DNA of 9,145 bases, taken from Planctomycetaceae bacterium (GTDB lineage Bacteria > Planctomycetota > Planctomycetia > Planctomycetales > Planctomycetaceae). The stretch covers positions 1 through 9,145 of the forward strand of contig JAGQQQ010000500.1 of the NCBI GenBank assembly GCA_020426125.1, read 5' to 3'. The first letter of the stretch is position 1, and each line of letters opens with the position of its first letter. The notes beneath the pieces are model-generated. The model had not been told where the DNA came from. It worked only from the letters and a program-made list of their open reading frames with translations, and ran no database searches. Shown piece by piece: positions 1-5,784 of the stretch. The translations under genes were made by a program, and so were the position numbers.

Positions 1-205
1 TGGTCTCGGCCAGCGTAGAAACTCGCTGGGCGTTCATCAGCTCCAATTCATGTGCGACAAGTTCTGCTCGTCCCAATTCTCCGCTTACATTCGTGTTCGA
101 CGAGGTTTGCAGCGCCGTTGAGTCGACGGGGAATTCCGATTGACGTAGGGCAATGGTGGCAGTGATGACTGCGAAACAAGCGACGGCAAGTCCAATAATG
201 CGCAT
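1..205 (-). CDS. N-terminal part of an unrecognised exported protein (runs off left edge)
   Basis: A minus-strand reading frame starts at ATG 205-203 and stays open for 68 codons to the window edge, so the C-terminal part is missing. The start is supported by an AGGAG ribosome binding site at 216-220, ten bases upstream. The protein begins MRIIGLAVACFAVITATIAL, a short basic N-terminus followed by a hydrophobic stretch at about residues 3-20, which looks like a signal peptide or membrane anchor. It continues into a Ser/Thr/Asn-rich segment (about 28-43) and then a helical stretch rich in Glu, Ala and Leu. I do not recognise a family from this fragment. It lies downstream of the multicopper oxidase on the same strand, 174 bp from its stop and beyond a probable terminator, so it is probably a separate transcription unit. 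Envelope location is inferred from the N-terminus only. Confidence 0.6.
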   Translation of the reverse strand, partial: MRIIGLAVACFAVITATIALRQSEFPVDSTALQTSSNTNVSGELGRAELVAHELELMNAQRVSTLAET

Positions 206-215
206 AAGAGATCTG

Positions 216-220
216 CTCCT
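216..220 (-). promoter_or_regulatory. Ribosome binding site for the left-edge gene
   Basis: AGGAG on the minus strand, ten bases before ATG 205. It is the main reason for accepting that start in a gene whose remainder is not visible. Confidence 0.5.
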
Positions 221-330
221 CGGCTGAGGTTGGGCTTCTGGAGACGGTGACAAAGACGGCAAGGGGCCCTTCCCTTCCGAGTCGAAGATCCCACCTGCGA
301 ACCGTCCCTCTTCGAAAAGGGAGCACATGA

Positions 331-364
331 GAGACTCCGCATGGACTCTGACATGCGGAATCTC
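331..364 (-). terminator. Hairpin downstream of the multicopper oxidase, probable terminator
   Basis: A 13-bp inverted repeat (331-343 with 352-364) encloses an 8-base loop, starting 16 bases after the multicopper oxidase stop. The single mismatch (335/360) is a C-A pair in plus-strand RNA but a G-U wobble in minus-strand RNA, so the stem is complete only when read in the oxidase direction. A modest T run (CCCTTTTCG on the minus strand) follows after a gap of about ten bases and is itself part of a small second stem at 305-322. The T tract is not immediately adjacent, so efficient intrinsic termination is not certain. The rest of 206-379 shows no gene and no promoter I can defend. Confidence 0.5.
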
Positions 365-379
365 CGTCACCGTATTGGC

Positions 380-1396
380 CTATGGAAAGCTTTGTTGAAT
401 CGGCTGCGGTGATGGTGTCGGTTCCGTGCGTGGATCGAACACAAACATCATTCTCATGTCCTCGTGTTCCAAATTGTGGCAGTGGAACACGAATGGCCCT
501 CGGAATGTCCGAAACTTCATGAAGACCTCGGCTTCCGTTCCTGATCCGAGGATCGTCGTATCCGACTTGAAGCGGTCCTCCAGCGGAGGGATCTGTCCGT
601 CCACCCGTTGGATCTGATGCGATTCCAGATGGATATGAATCGGATGCCACCATCCGCCCCCTTCATTTCGGAGAATCCAGCGTTCGGCAGTTCCCAGAGT
701 TGGCGTGGCATTCGCTAGGTTTTCATCAAAGAATTGATGATTGATCTGCCAAGCCCCTTTGCGACGTTCGAACTCGAAGACTCGAGTTGTCACGATCTCC
801 TCTTCGCGGATGGGAGTATGGGGACGAAGCGTTGTTCCGACATCCGCCGTCGCGCTGTTCGGTTGAGGTGGCCCCTCGACGATGAACTTGATGACGGGGG
901 TTCCTGGAATTTCAACAACTCGATCATCCAGCTTGCCTTTGGGGCCTCGCCCGTCCTCCTGCACAAGAATGTTCTCCAGGAACAGTTCGTCTGGAGCGTC
1001 CGTAAAATCAATGATGACATCCGCACGTTTTGCAGGGGACAGAAGCAGGGTGTCTCGCTCGATGGCATTGGGATAAAGCCAACTATCCGTTCCAAGCCCA
1101 ATAAACGGCTGGCCATTGCTCAGTCGCAATTCCCAGAATCGTGCATTCGACCCCACGAGAAACCGGAATCTGTACTTTCGACGTTCCACTCGGAAAAACG
1201 GCTGGGCTTTTCCGTTGGCGAGAAAGACGTCTCCCAGATAGCCGTTGTGATCGAGCGGGTCAAAGAAGATCGTCCCGTCCGCGTTGAAGGTTTTGTCCTG
1301 AACGACGACTGGAATGTCATAGGGATCGCCGGGAAGAACATTGCTGTTGATGAGATCCGTCTCAAGGTCGTCGAACGTCAAAAAGAATCCTGCCAA
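380..1396 (-). CDS. Multicopper oxidase, CotA-like, 5'-truncated (probable pseudogene)
   Basis: The 338 visible residues match the second and third cupredoxin domains of CotA/bilirubin-oxidase-type multicopper oxidases, which oxidise phenols or metal ions and reduce O2 to water, usually outside the cytoplasm. The C-terminal copper motifs are intact: HPIHIH at residues 251-256, and HCHNLEHEDMRMM at 305-317. The type 1 copper ligands would be H251, C306, H311 and axial M316, with the same spacing as CotA. The homology starts abruptly at LAGFFLTFDD, which aligns with the CotA segment just after its second N-terminal His-X-His motif. Judged against CotA (513 residues, recalled), about 165 residues are missing, including both N-terminal His-X-His motifs needed for the trinuclear centre. 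The first codon, TTG at 1396, is an ordinary internal Leu codon; upstream the frame reads three Arg and an Ile and then hits a stop at 1411-1409. No ribosome binding site or signal peptide exists. The remaining frame is clean. An active enzyme is unlikely from this copy. Confidence 0.85.
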   Translation of the reverse strand: MAGFFLTFDDLETDLINSNVLPGDPYDIPVVVQDKTFNADGTIFFDPLDHNGYLGDVFLANGKAQPFFRVERRKYRFRFLVGSNARFWELRLSNGQPFIGLGTDSWLYPNAIERDTLLLSPAKRADVIIDFTDAPDELFLENILVQEDGRGPKGKLDDRVVEIPGTPVIKFIVEGPPQPNSATADVGTTLRPHTPIREEEIVTTRVFEFERRKGAWQINHQFFDENLANATPTLGTAERWILRNEGGGWWHPIHIHLESHQIQRVDGQIPPLEDRFKSDTTILGSGTEAEVFMKFRTFRGPFVFHCHNLEHEDMRMMFVFDPRTEPTPSPQPIQQSFP

Positions 1397-1400
1397 CCTG
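1393..1400. other. Chimeric junction between multicopper oxidase and secretin
   Basis: Left of this point the minus strand encodes the interior of a multicopper oxidase; right of it the plus strand encodes the interior of a secretin. Homology of the oxidase ends at the Leu codon 1396-1394: family members have Arg/Ala-Gly-Leu here, but the preceding codon now reads Arg (AGG). Secretin-like sequence begins with Asn-Leu-Arg-Arg-Ile-Tyr at about 1395. The two homologies abut or overlap by only a few bases, with no insertion sequence, tRNA or long repeat between them. This fits an illegitimate (microhomology) join or a contig mis-join. Confidence 0.75.
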
Positions 1401-3254
1401 CGACGAATTTACGCGCTGATGACCGCCACGACGCCGGGAGCGGCGGACCTTCCGAATTTTGTCTATCACCTTCGACATACGCCCGCAGAGGAAGTCGCCC
1501 AGGCGATTAATGATTTTCTTGTCAATCAGGGGGGACCAAGTTCGCCCGCTCCGTCAGGACCTGGGCGGCCCCCGTCCACGGCAGCGGCACTTTCCAGCGG
1601 CCCCGTTGTCGCCGAAAAGACGACGAACTCCTTACTCGTTCGTGGAACTCCGGAAGAGCTGCAAAAGATCTACGAACTTATCACTCAACTGGATCGTTCT
1701 CCGCCGCAGGTCGTCATTCAAGCGTTGCTGGTTGAGGTGGAACTGGGAAACGTCGATGAGTTTGGAATGGAACTTGGGGTCCAGGACTCCGTCCTATTCC
1801 AGCGAAGCGTCATCGACAACATCCTGACCATCAGTGAGACGGTCACCAGCCCCAACGGTGTTCAAACCTCGAATCAACGGATCATTTCCCAGACAGCCCA
1901 GCCCGGCTTTAATTTCAATAATCAGCCCTTGGGAAATAATGTCGCGATCAAGCCAAGTCGGGTGGGATCGCAGGGGCTATCCTCGTTTGGCGTGGGGCGC
2001 GTGAACGGGGACCTGGGGTACGGCGGCCTTGTTCTATCGGCCGGCTCAGAATCCATCAACGTCTTGATCCGAGCCCTCGCGGAACACCATCACGTCGACA
2101 TTTTAAGCCGCCCTCAAATACGAACACTCGATAACCATGAAGCGGTGATCCAGATCGGTCAGCAGGTGCCAGTGGTTGACGGAGTCGCGATTTCCGCGGT
2201 GGGGAGTGCCAATCCCGTGATCCGCCAGGATCAGTCCGGCATCATCTTGAAGGTGACTCCCCGGATCAGCCCCGACGGTCTGGTCCTGATCGAGGTCAAC
2301 GCCGAGAAAAGTGCCTTCCAACTTTCTCCGGGGAGTGGAGTTCCCATCTTTACCGATGCGACGAATGGCAATGTCATCGAAGCCCCGGTCAAGGACATCA
2401 CGACGGCGCAGACCAGCGTGAGTGTTCAGACGGGTCAAACGATTGTTTTGGGGGGAATGATCACCCGGGACACCGCAACGGTCAGCCGCAAGGTCCCGTT
2501 TCTCGGCGATATTCCCATTGCGGGACATTTGTTTCGATACGATTACGAACGTTGCCGTCGAAAGGAACTGCTGATTTTCCTGACTCCGCAAGTGGTCTAT
2601 GGGGCCGCGACATCGGAGGCGATCAAAGAGCAGGAGGTGGCCCGTGTCTCGATGCTCTGGGGGGAAGCCGAGCAAATTCACGGTCCGATACTTGCCACTC
2701 CCCCCTTTGTGGATGGCACAGCGCAGGGACTCATCCACGCCGACGGGGCATTCCTCCCTTCACCCTCATCGGATTTCGTGCAGCCGGCGAGTGCGGAGAC
2801 AACCGCTCCCCAACTCTACTCCAATGATCCCAACGTGGGAGTCGGTGCCTATCGGCCAGCATTCTCCTCGAAACACAACTGGCAACCTTTTTCGGGCTAC
2901 TCTGCACCCCATTCACCCGCGGGAGAAGGCGTGCCACCGCAGTTTGACTCCCCAGTTCGAAACCACGCAGGACCGGAAGCGTCAGGACATATGACGACTC
3001 CTATTCAGAACGGGTTTGAGTATTCTCCAAGTACGTCAAGTGGCAACTTCGCTCCGACAATCGATCTCCAATACAGCGAGACAACGCTTCCCTCGCCTTC
3101 GTCGTACCCGACTCATCCGTCGGGAAGATATCACCGACCCCGCGTGATTCGGCCTCGAACGTTTGATGGGGCGTCAAAACCAGGCAATGCCCCAAGCCCA
3201 GAAGTCCCTCAGACGACGGAAACTGCCTCTCGCCGTTGGTGGAAACTCTACTAA
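1395..3254 (+). CDS. gspD: GspD-like type II secretion secretin, 5'-truncated
   Basis: Secretins form the outer-membrane channel of type II secretion. The frame is formally open from TTG 1341 (637 residues), but the first 18 codons are antisense to the multicopper oxidase and are not secretin; residue numbers below use that frame. Residues 20-118 hold an N-domain-like unit (YHLRHTPAEEVAQAINDFL, then TTNSLLVRGTPEELQKIYEL) split by a Pro/Ser-rich loop at 63-82. The secretin barrel domain starts near VVIQALLVEV (124-133) and includes the family signature VPFLGDIPIAGHLF (385-398) and KELLIFLTPQVV (408-419). After about 420 comes a tail of over 200 residues, rich in Pro, Ser and Thr from about 445 on, without recognisable domains. 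The signal peptide and the N0-N1-N2 periplasmic domains are missing. Possible internal starts (ATG 1350, ATG 1419) have no good ribosome binding site, and neither would supply a signal peptide. The gene converges on the gspM-like gene with a 33-bp gap and no clear terminator. Probably non-functional as shown. Confidence 0.88.
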   Translation, partial: NLRRIYALMTATTPGAADLPNFVYHLRHTPAEEVAQAINDFLVNQGGPSSPAPSGPGRPPSTAAALSSGPVVAEKTTNSLLVRGTPEELQKIYELITQLDRSPPQVVIQALLVEVELGNVDEFGMELGVQDSVLFQRSVIDNILTISETVTSPNGVQTSNQRIISQTAQPGFNFNNQPLGNNVAIKPSRVGSQGLSSFGVGRVNGDLGYGGLVLSAGSESINVLIRALAEHHHVDILSRPQIRTLDNHEAVIQIGQQVPVVDGVAISAVGSANPVIRQDQSGIILKVTPRISPDGLVLIEVNAEKSAFQLSPGSGVPIFTDATNGNVIEAPVKDITTAQTSVSVQTGQTIVLGGMITRDTATVSRKVPFLGDIPIAGHLFRYDYERCRRKELLIFLTPQVVYGAATSEAIKEQEVARVSMLWGEAEQIHGPILATPPFVDGTAQGLIHADGAFLPSPSSDFVQPASAETTAPQLYSNDPNVGVGAYRPAFSSKHNWQPFSGYSAPHSPAGEGVPPQFDSPVRNHAGPEASGHMTTPIQNGFEYSPSTSSGNFAPTIDLQYSETTLPSPSSYPTHPSGRYHRPRVIRPRTFDGASKPGNAPSPEVPQTTETASRRWWKLY

Positions 3255-3287
3255 GAATAGTAACTCCATGTTCTGGCATCTTGAGAT

Positions 3288-4277
3288 TTAAGGCCCGAAC
3301 GAACGGGATCGGCTTTTGCGAAGTCGGTCAGCCACTGAGCCAGGACCTTTTTTTGAGAGTGGAATCGAGTCGCCGAGCTTGACGGTGGCCGGTTCCCCAT
3401 CAATGGTCAACGTCATATCGCTTGACGAAATGGCTGTTGCGAGCAACTCATGGTCTCCCACTGTGATCAGTTCGCCAATTCGAGCGATCAGTTGCTGTTG
3501 CCGACTGGACTCGAACAGCCAGGCTTCCGGTATGCTTCGTTTACGGAGACTGGCTGTGAAGACAATTTTCTCCTCGACTGGCAGTGTTGGCCTCGCTGTT
3601 GGTTGAGTCGGTCTCGTCTGTGGAACCATTGGGCCTTGATACCCGCGAACGAGAAAGTTCTTGGCTGCAAAGAAGTCGGCCATTCGACGCGACTCATTCA
3701 CCGGTTCCTGAAGATCCGGATCGACGAGTGTTGTTCTCGGGGTGGCATCACTCAGCGACATCGCCTCGAGTCCCAGCGTGATTTGGTAATCCGTTGAGGG
3801 CGTCCCCAACAATGGAGTCCGAGTTGTCAGATGGCGTATCTGATGAAGGACAGGAAGTGCACTCAGCTGATCGACGAACCGTCCGAACTGAGCGAGGTTC
3901 ATCGGCCCTTGAACAACAAACGGAATCTTGACACCCGCCTCACCGAGATCGAGGGGACGTCCCGCCTGGACTTGGACGTTCTTCAATCCGACCTCCTCGG
4001 CTTGCTCAACGAGCCAAGCTTGATAGAGCGTCGTTGCCACCGACGGATCCGGCGGCAAACTCCGAAGTCGGGCTTGTTCGTAGTTTCGTTGAGAATGTTG
4101 AATGCGTCGGTATTCAAGTTCCAAACCTTGCAACCTCTCCGCAGTCACTTGGAGTTGGCGGTCCTTCTGTTCCAGACTTCCAAAAACCAGGGACTGGAAT
4201 GTGTCCACGCCCGAAGTCATTGCAACAATGACAATCAGCACGAAAGCAAGCAGCTTCTCATTGCGATTCTTAAACAT
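3288..4277 (-). CDS. GspM/PilO-like assembly platform protein with C-terminal GspC/PilP-like domain
   Basis: Inner-membrane platform protein of the secretion machine. The 329 residues read: short basic N-terminus; one membrane segment (about 8-26, LLAFVLIVIVAMTSGVDTF); a coiled-coil stretch (about 33-65); a PilO/GspM-type alpha-beta domain (about 75-172); a Pro/Thr/Gln-rich linker (about 210-235); and a small beta-rich domain (about 236-310). That last part reads ITVGDHELLATAISSSDMTL then DGEPATVKLGDSIPL, which resembles the homology region of GspC or PilP, the part that contacts the secretin; this comparison is by eye. I chose ATG 4277; an in-frame GTG at 4283 sits right after a stop, and neither has a clear ribosome binding site. 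It is the last gene of the operon, 85 bp after gspL. No separate gspC is seen in the window. Alternative name: PilO-like. Confidence 0.75.
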   Translation of the reverse strand: MFKNRNEKLLAFVLIVIVAMTSGVDTFQSLVFGSLEQKDRQLQVTAERLQGLELEYRRIQHSQRNYEQARLRSLPPDPSVATTLYQAWLVEQAEEVGLKNVQVQAGRPLDLGEAGVKIPFVVQGPMNLAQFGRFVDQLSALPVLHQIRHLTTRTPLLGTPSTDYQITLGLEAMSLSDATPRTTLVDPDLQEPVNESRRMADFFAAKNFLVRGYQGPMVPQTRPTQPTARPTLPVEEKIVFTASLRKRSIPEAWLFESSRQQQLIARIGELITVGDHELLATAISSSDMTLTIDGEPATVKLGDSIPLSKKGPGSVADRLRKSRSRSFGP

Positions 4278-4321
4278 GATCACGTTTCATTTTGGTCGGC
4301 GATTGCGCGGTCTCCCTGCCA

Positions 4322-4354
4322 ATCTTGGAGATGGTCATCTTCGATTGCCAAGAT
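4322..4354 (-). other. Small inverted repeat in the gspL-gspM spacer
   Basis: The 85 bases between the gspL stop and the gspM-like start (4284-4368) are the only sizeable gap in the operon. They contain a 7-bp inverted repeat, ATCTTGG (4322-4328) with CCAAGAT (4348-4354), around a 19-base loop. No T run follows, so I do not call a terminator. It could affect translation or mRNA processing, or be chance. Confidence 0.25.
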
Positions 4355-4368
4355 CCCTTCGCGCATTC

Positions 4369-5781
4369 TTATTCTGTTCTCTCGGCAACACTTCCCGAAA
4401 CAACTCCGATTCCGAGCACACCGTCTTGCTGAATCGTCGCCGCTAAGTCAAATGTCACTTTGTAGTGTGGATCAGATGCGTTCTCTCTGAGACTCCCCGG
4501 CTGAACTTGATAACGCTGTGTTTTTGTCGCCATCGCGGAGTTCATCTGGATTACATCCGAGGAGTCGCGAGCAACACCGGACAATCTCAACTCAGGGGAA
4601 CCGTTTGACCGCGAGACATCGAGCTGCAGTTGATTCAGATAGAGCCGGTCGGACGGAGGAAGATATTCCGCTAATTGTTCGAATTCGTCCGCAATGTTCA
4701 CGGATGCCGAGATCCATTCATTCACGGCAGCATCCTTTTCCAACGATGTCCGCCCCCGTTCCACAAGTTCCTCCAAGGCGGAAAGCTCTTGCTGCTTGAC
4801 GGTCAGCGCCTGATCGACGTCCTGATGTTGCTGAGCCAGCCAGATTCCTCCGATCGCCAGCGCCCCCGTCAGGATGGAGCCGATGCGAAAGACCTGACGT
4901 TGTCGCAGGGTTCGCGTGAGCACGGGCCTCGGGGGATGGAGGAGATCAAGTTCGAAATCTCCTTTGACGCTCGCGCTGCGAACCCTGTCCATCAATTCGA
5001 GTTCCAGAGCGACGTCTCGTGACTCGATCGAAACAGATGGTCCAAAATGGCTTTCGAGATGGCCACCGACAGGCACTGCTGAAGCACCATGAAGCCTCAC
5101 TTCTGAAAGAGAAATTCCCTGCAGCGTGGAAGGAAAAGCACTGAAGAGGCGTTGAATGCTCGACATGAGGGTGTTGGCAGCGGCTGCGGGGTCCTCCGCG
5201 AGTCGTACCGTGATCGCCGCAACGGGTTGGCTTCCATAGGTCACCACAAGTTCCCCGACGGAGTCACGGACGAAAACGTCGGCGACCATTGACTCCGCAG
5301 GGGCTCTGTCAGAAATCAACTCGGCCGCTGTCAGGGCGGTGATATTGAGACCAGCCTGTTCCAACATCGAAAGTAATCGGACAACTTTCGATTTTGCAAC
5401 AGAAAAAAGCGAGACACAGGTGGTCGTCGATTCGTGATGGAACTGAAAGTTCCAATGAAAGTCGTCCAGGGGGTGTGCCAGCAGCACCTCCGCCTGGAGT
5501 GGCACGACGTTCGGTAATTCAGCGAAGTCCACATATGGCATCTCAAACACACGTAAGGAGATTGTGCGTCTGGGGACCGACACAATCGCCTGACGCGAGG
5601 AAACTCGAGCGTCCTCAAGCACGCAACGAAGATGGCTCGCGCTCTCATCCATGGCTTCGGATTGAAGCCGTTCTTCTCCGAACGGGATGCGAAGGGATTC
5701 CCCGTTGCACGCGAAGATTAATTCATCATTCTCCCAGAGAATGATCATCGATTTCGAAAGCCGCTTGTTGTGGCTGGCCAT
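4369..5781 (-). CDS. gspL: GspL-type protein (PilM-PilN fusion architecture)
   Basis: GspL couples the cytoplasmic secretion ATPase GspE to the inner-membrane platform. The 470-residue protein has an actin-like, PilM-type cytoplasmic domain (about 1-270), including the conserved-looking segment RQAIVSVPRRTISLRVFEMP. A short FELDLLHPPRPV stretch follows (about 276-287), typical of the entry to PilN-like parts. A single membrane segment (about 297-316, IGSILTGALAIGGIWLAQQ) comes next, then a heptad-like coiled coil (about 320-350) and a periplasmic ferredoxin-like domain (about 370-455). This order is that of GspL, equivalent to separate PilM and PilN. I chose ATG 5781; it is preceded by GGAAG at the end of gspK, six bases away. 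The GTG immediately before it (5784) is also in frame. The gene starts right after the gspK stop (5787-5785), so the two are probably translationally coupled. Confidence 0.82.
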   Translation of the reverse strand: MASHNKRLSKSMIILWENDELIFACNGESLRIPFGEERLQSEAMDESASHLRCVLEDARVSSRQAIVSVPRRTISLRVFEMPYVDFAELPNVVPLQAEVLLAHPLDDFHWNFQFHHESTTTCVSLFSVAKSKVVRLLSMLEQAGLNITALTAAELISDRAPAESMVADVFVRDSVGELVVTYGSQPVAAITVRLAEDPAAAANTLMSSIQRLFSAFPSTLQGISLSEVRLHGASAVPVGGHLESHFGPSVSIESRDVALELELMDRVRSASVKGDFELDLLHPPRPVLTRTLRQRQVFRIGSILTGALAIGGIWLAQQHQDVDQALTVKQQELSALEELVERGRTSLEKDAAVNEWISASVNIADEFEQLAEYLPPSDRLYLNQLQLDVSRSNGSPELRLSGVARDSSDVIQMNSAMATKTQRYQVQPGSLRENASDPHYKVTFDLAATIQQDGVLGIGVVSGSVAERTE

Positions 5782-5784
5782 CAC

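Noticed and set aside
48..653. Open minus-strand frame of 201 codons at the left, and a second of 89 codons at 85-354
   Set aside because: They cover the 3' end of the oxidase, the hairpin and the exported-protein gene in other frames. The true frames there have a signal peptide with ribosome binding site, or copper motifs.
1341..1394. TTG-initiated 18-codon extension making the secretin look complete
   Set aside because: These codons are the reverse complement of conserved oxidase sequence and do not encode a signal peptide, so they are a by-product of the junction.
1380..1410. A mobile element or site-specific recombination site at the junction
   Set aside because: I saw no terminal inverted repeats, target duplications, tRNA or recombinase gene near it; only a few bases of possible microhomology are visible.
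1350..1420. The truncated secretin as a naturally short, working variant starting at ATG 1350 or ATG 1419
   Set aside because: It would have no signal peptide for export to the outer membrane, no good ribosome binding site, and would begin inside an N-domain unit. A short natural form is therefore unlikely, though not excluded.
734..1510. Open plus-strand frame of 258 codons opposite the multicopper oxidase
   Set aside because: It is antisense to conserved oxidase sequence, shows no family features and has no credible ribosome binding site. It crosses the 1396 junction, which no real gene would be expected to do here.
2103..2738. Open minus-strand frame of 211 codons within the secretin
   Set aside because: It lies opposite the most conserved part of the secretin barrel. 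Its Arg/Asp/His-rich composition is typical of antisense translation, and there is no recognisable motif.
3831..4490. Open plus-strand frame of 219 codons opposite gspL and the gspM-like gene
   Set aside because: It is a shadow of two genes with clear domain architecture, it spans their spacer, and it has no family resemblance.
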